From: Lepidonotus clava
Taxonomy: Eukaryota > Annelida > Polychaeta > Phyllodocida > Polynoidae
Reading direction: 5' to 3'
Length of the DNA stretch: 64,000 nucleotides
Assembly: GCA_936440205.1 (NCBI GenBank)
Contig: OW387149.1
Coordinates: forward strand, 9,940,114 to 10,004,113
Both the position numbers and the translations under genes were made by a program. The notes under the pieces were generated by a model that worked only from the letters and a program-made list of their open reading frames with translations, made no database searches and had not been told where the DNA came from. Of the stretch, positions 34,167 through 45,500 are shown piece by piece (the stretch's first letter is position 1; each line of letters opens with the position of its first letter).

Positions 34167-34473
34167 CTATAGTACTAAGTGATAACAAGGTAAATATTAA
34201 TCAATTGATTGTAACTATTGTTTACAATAACTGTTATAATTAATCATGTATGGTGTTAGTTCATTGTATTTTGTATATACCACATGAGACTGTTGATCAA
34301 ATTGTAATGTTAATACGATGGTACTCCGTTATATTCTTCTGTTAGAAGATCTTGTATGTACAGGAAACAGAAAAAAAATGCTAATGGTATATCCCAGTGT
34401 TTATTAAATCGTCCTTTAACAGATCAAGACTAACTACTGATAATTTCTTCTTTCAGAGTTCTTCAGTTTGACA

Positions 34474-35715
34474 ATGAAGACTAAGTTCCGGTGTTTTGTC
34501 TATGGATGCTACATTCTTATTATATTGACAGCATGTTGCCTACTCAGTGTCTGGATTCAGACTCATATCAGAGGAACACATTACTATTCAGTAGATCACA
34601 CTTTTAAACATGAAAAAAAACAGAATTCAAGCATTTACTTTTTGAGAATCCCCAAAACGGGGTCAACAACCTTGCATACAATTCTAACAAGACTTGCATG
34701 GAAACACAATCTTAGTGTTTTTATACCCCAAGAAAGGAGTGGAACAGAAGTAAACAATGAAAGAAAAGTAGAACTCTATGATATGAGTATTCATCACCAA
34801 AAGTATAGTCCTCTTTTCATCAAAAAAACTCTGCAGCAACCAGTAGTCCATATATCAATGGTTCGTCACCCAGTAAGATGGCTAGAGTCTTACTTGCACT
34901 TTTTCAAGCTAATTGACCTCTTCAAATTGGATAGGGATAGAGCCTCTATGTCTTTCATCCAAAAAGTTACAACAAGCCCACAGTGGTTTGAGAGGGAAAG
35001 CAAGGAAAGGAGAATTAGACTACTCCAAGATTGTTACACAAGCTTTTTTAACATCAAATCGTTGGCTGATACTCAAAGAGATGCCATTGAAATTTTAGAC
35101 CAAGTATTCCTTGTAGGAATAACAGAATATTATGATTAAAGTCTCATACTATTCCGTCACCATATGGGTCTTTCATTTAAGGACATATTGTACTTACCTC
35201 TGAACATACAAACATATAAACATTCAAGCATAGATATTGATATGGTTTATAAAAGATTATGTGCATGGAAGAAGTCGGATTGCCATCTTTATGAACACTT
35301 TAATAAAACATTCTGGATAAAGTTCAATCAACAAGGATATGACATAAAGCAGGAAGTTGATTACTTCCAAAGTCTCAAAAAAGTCATATTTGAGTATTGT
35401 GCACCCTTCTTTGAGAACTTCCTAGCTAAAAGAGAAGTCAATATGACATTCTTACGGACCACAGCACCTAGATTTTTTCCACCCTCAAAGTGGCATGAGT
35501 CTTTCAAATTTTCTGTAATAGATTGTGCTTTTAGTAGACTTCATCGACGTGTTTATGATCAGTTATTCCATTTCATGCAAAGCAACAACCCAGACTGTTC
35601 AAAACCATGTAAACTAAGACAAGGAATAAGCTTTTGTAAAAGAAGTTGTGATACAATACACTCAAATGCCAATCTGATCTTAGATATCTTTTCTGATGGT
35701 GAAGCCTATATCTAA
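34474..35715 (+). pseudogene. GAL3ST-like: diverged galactose 3-O-sulfotransferase with one in-frame stop
   Basis: The reading frame starts at ATG 34474, 17 bp after a splice acceptor TTCTTTCAG, and codes for 413 residues if the stop is ignored. It has an N-terminal membrane anchor (about residues 8-27), the PAPS loop FLRIPKTGSTTL (K61) and the 3'-phosphate motif MVRHPVRWLESY (R131). HLYEHFNKTFW and a Cys-rich tail like the other two copies follow. A TAA at 35137-35139 takes the place of Glu in the family motif EYFDES (here YYD-stop-SLILF). It is one base from GAA, and the rest of the frame is intact. That suggests a very recent loss, a polymorphic stop, a sequencing error or read-through. 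It is clearly more diverged from genes A and B than those are from each other. Confidence 0.85.
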
Positions 35716-36208
35716 GTTTAAATGGTTCTCTATGCCTCTTTGGATTTCCACTAGATCTATAGAATGAATGTGTATAGCACTAAGCATCAAATCACAGAAT
35801 GCACTTGAGTGAAGACATCTTTTGGTAGATTGCACAGGGAGAGCACATTACCATGGCATGCACCTTCTGACCTATTCTGCCAAAGATGAATGCTTTACCA
35901 AAATATTGTAATGTTGATGTCATAGATCTAGAGTAAAACAGTCAATTTATATGTAAGGAACATAAAGAATAGTATTGTCTTAATTGTAATTATCAGCAAC
36001 TTAATGTAAAAAGAAAATTAAGAGCTGTGTCATTTATGTTGGAGCCACAGGATCATGGAAATTATACACAAGTTTTGAACTTGAGTTCTACTTGGGATTC
36101 TGTGGAATACATTTCTTTTGTTTCCGATATGTTCTAAATTTGAATTTTCATCTTAGTGTTTTCACGCTAAGCAAGCAGCCTACCACTGTGCTAGATTTTG
36201 TGACTTTA

Positions 36209-36214
36209 AATAAA
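36209..36214 (+). terminator. first candidate polyadenylation signal of the diverged sulfotransferase
   Basis: AATAAA about 0.5 kb after the stop. A second AATAAA lies at 36656-36661. The hammerhead motif at 36359-36404 lies between the two. Confidence 0.35.
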
Positions 36215-36358
36215 TTAACAGTTAATCAGTTTGCAAACGTTGTAGCAACTTGGCATTCATTGAAAAACTTCCAATTCCAAATCCACTTCTAATGTTTACT
36301 TTCTCGTCTTTTTTCAGTTGTAAAGTAAACACATTACAAGTCACAACAAAAAATCCAG

Positions 36359-36404
36359 GTGAATTCTGATGAAGACCCTATCAGGTTGAAACACGTCAAT
36401 TCAC
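36359..36404 (+). ncRNA. type I hammerhead ribozyme motif (Penelope-type)
   Basis: All conserved core parts occur in order. Stem I 5' strand GTGAATT (36359-36365) is followed by core CTGATGA (36366-36372). One extra A and stem II GACC/GGTT with a 6-base loop come next, then core GAAAC (36388-36392), a one-pair stem III closed by C92-G95, and the cleavage triplet GTC (36395-36397). Stem I 3' strand AATTCAC (36398-36404) pairs perfectly with the 5' strand over 7 bp. Very short stem III is known from Penelope-like retroelement hammerheads, which often work as dimers. The surrounding element is not delimited. Confidence 0.75.
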
Positions 36405-36815
36405 TGCTAATTTATCAAAATTCCAACAGTCGGAACAAGTTATAGGTCTGCTGACCAAGAAAGGACTGAAAAACTTAAAGTTTAAAATATGTTATGCCCT
36501 ATAACAAAAGCTGATTGCAATGGAACAATAATGTTTCTGTGAATGTCTAATCTATATCTGAGAATTTTCAAACATATTTTCCTCATGACATTTTGTCCTG
36601 GTGGTATATTTAAGCACTCATAGTTTTATAATCAGATCCCTTTGATTATTTATAAAATAAAGTCACAGCAACAAAATCGGTCCTTTCTTAACCAGTGGAC
36701 CTAATGATGGTCCATTCTGCACCATTGCAAGGAATGGCAACACCCTTTATTTCCCAATATACTTGTCTAATACTTGAATCCTTTACTTTTCAATATATCT
36801 CATGTTTTCAAAATT

Positions 36816-37145
36816 AAGGTTGTATTCGAGATGCCTTCATGTACATACGTTCATCTTTTTACTTGCGTTTATGGACATGAACCGGGTGAAATGCAAGCAA
36901 ATGCAAGCATTTTTAGGATTTGCTTCTGTTCCTACTTGTGTTTTACTTGTGTTCATGGAGTAAAAACGCAAGTAAAAGGCTATATTCCATGATGCATTCA
37001 GTGCCACCTGCGTTCCTTTAAGTAAGGAAACACAAGTTTACTTTCATTCAGGTACCAACATGTTTGTATCTGAATGCAAGCAAACTTGTGTTTCTGTAAT
37101 TAAAGGAGTGCAAGTGTGGCTGAACACATCGTGGAATATAACCTT
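36816..37145. mobile_element. MITE-B copy 3
   Basis: The outer ends AAGGTTGTATTCGAGATG and CATCGTGGAATATAACCTTT are inverted. An internal inverted copy of the terminus lies at about 36975 (AAAGGCTATATTCCATGATG). A near-copy of the palindrome ACCAACATGTTGGTATCTGA is shared with copy 2. ACTTGCGTT-like words recur inside. Confidence 0.65.
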
Positions 37146-38584
37146 TACTGAGAAAGTTTAGAACACTATATTTACCCATAACTACTTCATTGCAGAGATT
37201 AAACTATTAGAATTATACTTATTTTGGACAAAAAAAGTGCTAAATCAGTAAACATGAATGCAATGTTTTTTGGGGTCATTTACACCACATGGTACGAACA
37301 GTTAATTCTTATTGGTCAATAACATATTGTAAACAAACTTTGATTACAATATAACCATATGGTAAGAGAATTTCAAATTATGAAATATTCTTCCAATTAT
37401 ATCACTCTACATTCATATAATTATTTAAATTCAGCAAATCAGATTACAGGTTTATGGAGCTAAGAAGTAGCCCTGTACTTAAGTCATAGTATTGGAATTG
37501 ACACTGTTGTCATATCATAATATGCCTGCATTGTAGAATATAGCAACGATACAGAATATGAAAACAAGTATTTCAGACCATAATAAGGCCGAGAATGTCA
37601 CCAGAAATTACACGGGAATATATAAACAAATGTATGATAAAGTATGATTAAATGTAGTGGATATAACTTCCAACTATACAATAATCAATTTATAACAAAA
37701 TGATATACATTAAAGGTATTGTTATAAAATTGCACATTATCATCAATGACAAATGATTTATCGGACGATCAAAATTTCGGCCAACTTTTAAAAACTTTTT
37801 TTTAATTTTTTTTTTTTTGGGGGGGGGGGGGGGGGGCGGGGGGGCGGGATGCAATTGATGATGCATTCATGAACAACAAACAGGTTCCATATCTTCAATA
37901 ATTTGATCAGGGTTCCATGATCAGCAATTCTGTCTATCATGAATAAATTTTACAGATAATAATTCCTCTCCGACACTATTTTCCAATAACACAATAAATT
38001 TTGGTAAAAGGCAAAATCACTGATCACGGGACCCTGATCAAATTTTTCCTGATCAGCCAAATTAGTTACGAAGATATGGCACCAGATGTTTATTGCCCCC
38101 AAAAATATGTGCCAGGCCGGCTGAGGATAAACTCGTTTAACATTGGTGTTTTATATGTTTATCGTCAATGACGAAGGGGTTTCCTTTGTCGTCCCTTTTT
38201 CTCATCAGAAAATGATATGGCCTCTTAATTACTTGGTACAAGTCTGTCTACGGGGACAGGGCTTTAGTATAATGTACAAGCAGATCGGTTGACCATAACA
38301 TTTGAATATGACAGAGTAAAAAAAGTAAATCAGTGATCTCCCAGCTATGTCAGGACTGCTCACATCGTTTTGACCTAGAAAGTTCAATTATGGGGTGGAC
38401 ACAATGGCAAGGCGAGGTGGTGTAATGGGCCCAGTCCAGGTGGTAAGAAATGTATAGAACAGCATGTTTGTTAATGCAATTACAGTTTCTTAATCTCTCT
38501 GGTTAATCTTAAACTTTAAAAGATACTCATTTTATAAGTTTTAACTTGCATTGAACCATGGTCTGCAAGCAAAGAAAAGGTCAG
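37146..38584. other. gene-free sequence with poly-T/poly-G tract and a long inverted repeat
   Basis: A T-run followed by a long G-run lies at about 37797-37848. An imperfect inverted repeat at 37880-38083 pairs CATATCTTC with GAAGATATG, and TTTGATCAGGGTTCC with GGACCCTGATCAAA. It may be an old MITE. No gene is recognised. Confidence 0.5.
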
Positions 38585-38904
38585 TGGCTCGTTGCACAAT
38601 GAGTTCCGTAACAACGAAAAATAATATTTTAAATAAAACTTTTTGTTGTAACTGTTTTCGCAAGAAGAATCGTTTTGCAGCAATGTTTTTTATATTTAGA
38701 ATGCTCTCAAAGAGCTGTAACTTTAACTGAATTTTCTCTATTTTTTTCCCCTTTTGTATCAATTTAAGAATTCAATTTCATTCATTAGAACCAGAGATTT
38801 ACTATTTTCGTAAAGACGAAAAATTTTTCGTATCAACTAAACTGTTTGTTTTGCAATCTTTACTTATTCCTCACAATGAAATTCTATGGTGCAATGGGCC
38901 ACAG
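38582..38904. mobile_element. MITE-A copy 5 with CAG target duplication
   Basis: The element at 38585-38901 starts TGGCTCGTTGCACAAT and ends GGTGCAATGGGCCA, with CAG on both sides. It is paralogous to copy 3. Confidence 0.8.
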
Positions 38905-40320
38905 GGATTATATAAAGTAATGGTTGAACTATTGTAAACATATATGCTGTATATATGACTGGCTTATTATATGCATAAAATATTTGAGGAGCCATTTGGA
39001 CTCGTGCATTATTACCAACTGATGCACTAGTCCTCCTCCATTAGTTATGTGCGCGCTATACTTCATGCGGAATCACTACTGCTCTACTGTGGTTCCACGC
39101 TGGCACCAGGACATTGGGTTGTCACCAATAAAGGAAGGGTGGTAATGTGCTGGCCATATGCGTGACATTTCGCTCCCCTTGCATGTTTGTACATGTGTAC
39201 TATCCTACATTTGTGTCATGTTCTTTGCTCTTGTGCCCAGTTAGCCTTTTTCTAAATCCACTTTAGCCTAAACCGTGCTATTTTTTGTTCCTTTTTTTCT
39301 AGTTATTCTCAGGTGGTTCTGGCTAAGGAAAGGAAGAGGTGTTGACAAGTGGAGTACTGTAAAGGGACTGTTTATTCTCATGCTCCATTGGTTCTTATAT
39401 TACCATGAACTTCAATTTCATTGGTTAACAGTGATCACATGGTCTGTTGACCACATATTGTATATTTCTTCAAATCATAATGCCAGTTTTTTGTCCTCAA
39501 TGAGCTGTAACTTTGACTGATTTTCTTCTAATTCTTTCCCTTCATATACCAATTTACAGAATTTGATTTCACCCAGTAGGCACAGAGATATAAAAGTGTT
39601 GTTGTTACAAAACCTGTTGCTGTTACAAAAATGATCTTAAAGTTATTGATTGTTGTTACGAAAAGTCATTGTGCAACAGGCCACTACTATAGTACTGCAA
39701 AGTGATAACAAGGTTGATATTAAGCAGAAATGTACTAAGCTGACAAAAATACAACAAATTAAATTCCTTTTAACAAAGGTGTAGATCTCTGTAATCAATA
39801 GACTCAAGAGCAACAACATATAAAGGATAAGAATAGTTTTAAACAAATGGTAAAAATTATCATGCTGAATCGGTAAAATTGTAATATTTTGGGGTCTGAT
39901 ATCTTAAAATTGTTAAATCCGGGAGCAGGGCGGTCACATGACCTCTTCCATCTCTGTGGTTACGCGGATCCGTTGTCATTTCACTATATAAACTGGGAGC
40001 GTAACCGTTATTATTCAGTTGCTCCAACACCACCGACCTGCTCACTTCGTCAATTTTAAATTTTAGCTTATTGTAATAGGAGGATGAAATAAATATTTAC
40101 TATATTCATACATGTCCAAACTAATCACCGTTGTTACTTGTTATTCCTATTATTAGCTAATTTATCAATAACGACCTCTATGCGGTAAATATTGTTTGTA
40201 CCTATCTTGGTTGAACATGATTAATCAAGTGGTTGTAACTATTGTTTAATTAATTAACTGTTATAATTAATCATATATGTATGGTGTTAATTCATTGTAT
40301 TTTGTATATACCACATGAGA
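38902..40320. repeat. duplicated block, partner 31525-34350
   Basis: It is collinear with the earlier block, including the right half of a MITE-A (ends 39683, followed by CTA). In the partner the block is followed within 125 bp by the diverged sulfotransferase gene. Here it is followed by a SINE and unrelated sequence. Confidence 0.72.
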
Positions 40321-40328
40321 CATTGAGG

Positions 40329-40450
40329 CATGTGGGGTGGTGAAGTGGTTAGTTGGACCATCTGCTGTGCGGGCGGCTGGGGTTCAATTCTGGGCCTGGG
40401 TGGCTGCTACTCCCCTAGAGCTGGGTCACTCTCCAGAAATTTCCTCAATA
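40329..40450 (+). mobile_element. tRNA-derived SINE
   Basis: An A box TGGTGAAGTGG (40338-40348) and a B box GGTTCAATTC (40381-40390) are spaced as in a tRNA gene. The cloverleaf is degenerate and runs into a SINE body (CCTAGAGCTGGGTCACTC). It interrupts the duplicated block right after CACATGAGAC. Confidence 0.65.
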
Positions 40451-40799
40451 GACAAAATCAGTGTTTTTTTCCTTCAGATGATTCTGGGACCTTAATTTAA
40501 TTTAGGCTTTTCTATATTTTAGCCTTAATATGCTGCAAAGAAAGTGAATTTGAGAAAATCACTTTCAAAGTTAAGCAATTTTTTCAGATTTAAGCCTGAA
40601 TTGAAGGAAATAGCCAAAAATTGAGAGGTAAGAGTTTTTTTTCAGCTCACTTTATTCAATAAACACCAGATTTTCAGATTTTTTAGCTCTAATATTTGTT
40701 TGGAAGGTAATTTGAGTTGAGGCAAACTGAATAAAACAATATTCTTCTCTAATTTAATGATTTTCTGATTTTTATTAAAGTTCTTAGTTTTTCTAAATT

Positions 40800-41880
40800 C
40801 ACAAATGTACGTTCAGAACCAAGTTTTGACTGTCCAAAAACACTATGTGACATGAGGAATTTTCAATTCCTATAGGCTTACCCAAACGCAATATAAAGTA
40901 GTTACCAAAAATGATAACAGCTAAATCTTAAACAATAGGAAAGGAGTTAAAAAGGTGAAATCAAAGTGTTATTTACACATGTGCCAAAAATATTTTTTGT
41001 ATGTTCAGAACCAAGCTTTTCAAGTTTATACTGATATCTCACCAATGGTCTATCAATTTATCAATATTTCATACTTGACATGTCATAAAATACCTATATT
41101 CCACTAAAAAGCATTTATACACCCAATTCATTGTGATTTAGTAATGGAAATTGAATTTAGAGCTTGGTTCTTAACGTACATCAAATGTACGTTCAGAATC
41201 AAGCTTTGTATGTTTCCTGAGTTGTGTTTTTAATACTTTTTTAATAATATGACCCAGCCAGCATTTGTCTCATCAAAAATGCTTGTATTGCATCTAATTT
41301 CAATTAGATAGTAGTTGTTATTTAGAAAAGAAGTTTGGTTCTGAACGTACATAGCTTGGTTCTGAACGTACATAGGTTGGCCACACTCTAGACAAGTTCT
41401 TGTGAAGGTCACAAGAACTTGTATTTTTTGAACCAAGTATTTTTTGTGCACATCTCTTGGTGATATTTTTATGTTTTATGAGGTACCTCTAACTTTTTTG
41501 TGATTAGGTATACTAAGGTTCATTGTAAATGTACCAATTTTACCACATTTCAGCATTGGAATGGACCCATGTGAGGAATAACCTTGGTTCTGAAGGACAT
41601 ATCTTGGTTCTGAACATACATACCTTGGTTCTGAACATACCTTTATAATTTTTCTAAAGTTATGGGTACTTTAGCCATGCCATAAGCTGTGAATTCTTAT
41701 CTTACCTTATACAATCATTTTTCTAGAATCTAAGGTACCCCAATAGATAAAAATAATGCTCGAAACTTCACTTTCAGAAGTAATATGTTCATTCAGAAAA
41801 AAACATTTCCATGTACCTTCAGAACCAAGATATATGTATGTTCAGAACCAAGATATGTATGTTCAGAACCAAGTTTTTCA
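40800..41880. repeat. cluster of a 16-bp motif in both orientations
   Basis: TATGTTCAGAACCAAG or the variant GTACGTTCAGAACCAAG occurs at least twelve times. Plus copies begin near 40807, 41000, 41187, 41812, 41837 and 41858; minus copies near 41163, 41334, 41355, 41583, 41603 and 41624. Copies at 41163 and 41187 face each other as a hairpin. Intervals are irregular and the sequence between copies is unrelated and AT-rich, so this is not an ordinary tandem repeat. Confidence 0.85.
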
Positions 41881-42049
41881 TGATAAAGTAAGATGATACC
41901 TAGAATATACATAAATATTAGTATATATAGATTAAAGTTTTGCAATAGTGTTTTTAAGAAAATAGCTAAGAAAATTCTTAAATATTTCTTTAAGTTTTAA
42001 GAAAATTGTACAACAACAATGTTTTCAACACATTTTTTATGATTCCCTC

Positions 42050-42590
42050 CAGGACCACTACCTGCGCCAACTGTGCCCCGGCCACACAGCCACAAGGCCC
42101 CTGGCCCTGGGGGGCCTCCGCTACACCTCCGCTTCACCTGTGCCCAGGGCCCTTCAGAATGAACAAACGAGGTACGGACCACCGTCCTGTGCCACAGCGT
42201 CCACAGAGCCAATAAGCACCTAGGGTCCTCAATGAAGAAACCAGTACCGACAGTGCACCCACCTGTGCACCACCCACACAGCCACAAGGCCACTCTGATT
42301 TGTCCGCCACAAATGCACTCATGGCCTTTCATCTTCAAATGTCACCACCTCTGCCCATGCCACTTCATCATCAGTCAACTAGATCCTGGCCGCCCACCAG
42401 TGCCCCGCCCACAATCTGGCCTTTTGTTTGAAGAGAAGATATGGGGCATGTACTTGATCCACAAGAACTAAGGCGTATCCATTGTTTCTGGGGCCATCTA
42501 CAAGTTCTAACCCAGCTTTATTTAGAGGGTGTGAGACTATTTATATAGAAGTAATTAAGAATTTTTCAAAAGTATCCACAAGAACTAAGG
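42050..42590. other. GC-rich segment and a tandem unit that is the LTR element's target
   Basis: CCACACAGCCACAAGGCC occurs twice (about 42070 and 42275). The unit CACAAGAACTAAGG followed by TATCCA and TTTCTGGGGCCATCTACAAG begins near 42462. It recurs on the far side of the LTR element at 45808-45905, showing that the element entered a tandem repeat. No gene is recognised. Confidence 0.5.
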
Positions 42591-45500
42591 TGAGCTAGAC
42601 TGGTTGTTATTTGTCTTCGTTTATTTGTAGGGGAGTATCGTTATTAAAGTTCGTACTTGTTCATATCCTGTATAGATTCGTTTATTCATTATTCAACTGC
42701 GTGATATTATATCGTTTATCAATGATATTTCATTTGATTGAAGATGTTAATAAAATGTGTTGTACTAAGATAATGGGGAGTTCTTAGTGATTAATCGTCG
42801 AGGTAATTAGCCTTATCCAGATAGATGTTATCCTGGATCATAGTTCAGTTCTTAGTGGTAGAGATTCTAAGTAAAGGGGCTCAATCCTATACAAAGAACA
42901 CGCGCTTGGCAAGAGGTCAGTTTATTACATTCATAATAATATTCCGAAGGTACAAGTATACAGTTCTCCATCCATACAGGTCTTTCCTTTCATTTCACAA
43001 TTCTTAACACATCAGTAACAATCCAACCAGGTATAGCTATGGTTAAGCTTCCCCTTTCACAAGGTATATACGTTCCAACACTGTTGAGAGAGTCACCTCT
43101 TGTCTACCGGTAACGGAGATCATTGGTAGGATCTCCGTCACATCCAATACTCAGTCCGTAAGGCTAAGCCTAAGCTGTCCCAATCCTTACTATCACCTAA
43201 TCGTTGTGGTTACTACCATCTGAACACTACCCGTGTGATCCGTATGTCAGACTATTGCTCCATGTGTTCTGTTCGAACTCTATCTTGGTCTGCTCGTCTG
43301 TCTCAAGTCTCATACCGCTTATATAGCGACAGCCAAAAGGCTTGTCGCTATACTCATTTACACTATTACTTAATGATGTCTTACTTATCTCTCATACTGC
43401 CCATTCTTACTTATATAAACTTGTTCTACTTCTAGCTATCATATAAACTAATGTTGACTGCGAAGCCTGCTGTTCTCAGTATCTTTTAGCTAGATGTTTC
43501 GACTCATAACGTATCCTTACAGGTCTCCATCGTCATTCGTCGTACCTGTGCGTACCTGCAGGACGTGCGTTAGCCCGGCTGCAGTCCCTACGCCTGGGGA
43601 CTTTGCCACTCTCCATATACTCTAACTATGCCACTAAACGATGTCGCCGCCTGGCGTTTAGCACACGTATCAGCGTTACAAGTTTCAATATAATATTCTT
43701 GCCAATACAAAACAAGTTTACAATATTTTATTATAATATAATAAAATATTGTAAACTTGTATAGCCTAGAGAGAGAACACAGAACTACCTCAAAATAGCG
43801 GAAAGCTGATTTCAGAGCCACCAACAACTCCGTTGCAGGTGTCTCTGATCTTAAGCGCCGTCGACTGCACTGAGGCACAGTGCAAGAAGAACTAGAATAG
43901 TATAATATACTATACTATAAGAACTAGAATAGTATAATATACTATTCTAGTTCTTCTTGCACTGTGCCTCAGTGCAGTCGACGGCGCTTAAGATCAGAGA
44001 CACCTGCAACGGAGTTGTTGGTGGCTCTGAAATCAGCTTTCCGCTATTTTGAGGTAGTTCTGTGTTCTCTCTCTAGGCTATACTCGGGAAACTTAGTAAA
44101 GTCCCCTCTCCTGGCTGAGCGACTCAAAATTTCTTCGAAGGTATATCAGTCTATCCATGGTCTCAGCCCATGGATCAGCCTACACTCTTCCACCAGTCTC
44201 CATTTCCGAAGAACTGATGACCAAAAGAAAATAGGGGTGGTTCCTCGTGTGAAATCTTACCCCAGGACGTCCCGAGACGGTTCTGACATCCCAAACCCTG
44301 CAACGCAATAAGGCAAATCAAGCAATAGAGTCTTCCTGCTCATTTGTGATGGTGCTTTTAGCGTTTTAACATCATTAATTTGATGAAACTTTCTGCATCT
44401 TTAGCATCACAATTCTTTCTCTAGTTCTATCTAGCCAAACTTACCTAATTCTTTCTAAAGCTTGTGCCCCTACATTATTCTATGTCAGTTCTAGTGTGCT
44501 TCCTATCTGTTACCTTTCTACCTTAACAATATCGAATATTTAACTATCCCATGATCTATTCTCTCCAGATGTTAGTTTCCTTTCACCCACGATTCCTTTG
44601 GTTTTGTACCCGGGTTCTCCACCAATTGAGCTAGACTGGTTGTTATTTGTCTTCGTTTATTTGTAGGGGAGTATCGTTTTTGAAGTACGACTTGTTCATA
44701 TCCTGTATAGATTCGTTTATTCATTATTCGACTGCGTGATATTATATCGTTTATCAATGATATTTCATTTGATTGAAGATGTTAATAAAATGTGTTGTAC
44801 TAAGATAATGGGGAGTTCTTAGTGATTAATCGTCGAGGTAATTAGCCTTATCCAGATAGATGTTATCCTGGATCATAGTTCAGTTCTTAGTGGTAGAGAT
44901 TCTAAGTAAAGGGGCTCAATCCTATACAAAGAACACGCGCTTGGCAAGAGGTCAGTTTATTACATTCATAATAATATTCCGAAGGTACAAGTATACAGTT
45001 CTCCATCCATACAGGTCTTTCCTTTCATTTCACAATTCTTAACACATCAGTAACAATCCAACCAGGTATAGCTATGGTTAAGCTTCCCCTTTCACAAGGT
45101 ATATACGTTCCAACACTGTTGAGAGAGTCACCTCTTGTCTACCGGTAACGGAGATCATTGGTAGGATCTCCGTCACATCCAATACTCAGTCCGTAAGGCT
45201 AAGCCTAAGCTGTCCCAATCCTTACTATCACCTAATCGTTGTGGTTACTACCATCTGAACACTACCCGTGTGATCCGTATGTCAGACTATTGCTCCATGT
45301 GTTCTGTTCGAACTCTATCTTGGTCTGCTCGTCTGTCTCAAGTCTCATACCGCTTATATAGCGACAGCCAAAAGGCTTGTCGCTATACTCATTTACACTA
45401 TTACTTAATGATGTCTTACTTATCTCTCATACTGCCCATTCTTACTTATATAAACTTGTTCTACTTCTAGCTATCATATAAACTAATGTTGACTGCGAAG

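Larger units (their letters stand above)
31525..34350. repeat. duplicated block, partner 38902-40320
   Basis: Segments with TATTTGAGGA(A/G)CCATTTGG, CATTATTACCAACTGATGCA, CCACTTTAGCCTAAACC and GTATTTTGTATATACCACAT occur in the same order in both blocks. This copy is longer because of a hAT-like insertion and an LTR-like insertion. Confidence 0.75.

Noticed and set aside
34468-34473. An earlier TTG start for the diverged sulfotransferase
   Set aside because: Animal genes use ATG almost always, and the ATG at 34474 is in frame six bases on.
38155-38215. A second possible hammerhead on the minus strand (CTGATGA, GAAAC and CGTC in order)
   Set aside because: No stem I or stem II can be drawn with more than two pairs, so the core words are coincidental.
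43964-44311. A 115-codon plus-strand frame in the LTR element, part of which resembles the tail of a LINE protein
   Set aside because: Its first third is mirrored by the hairpin, it is antisense to the element's primer site, and the resemblance is too weak to call.
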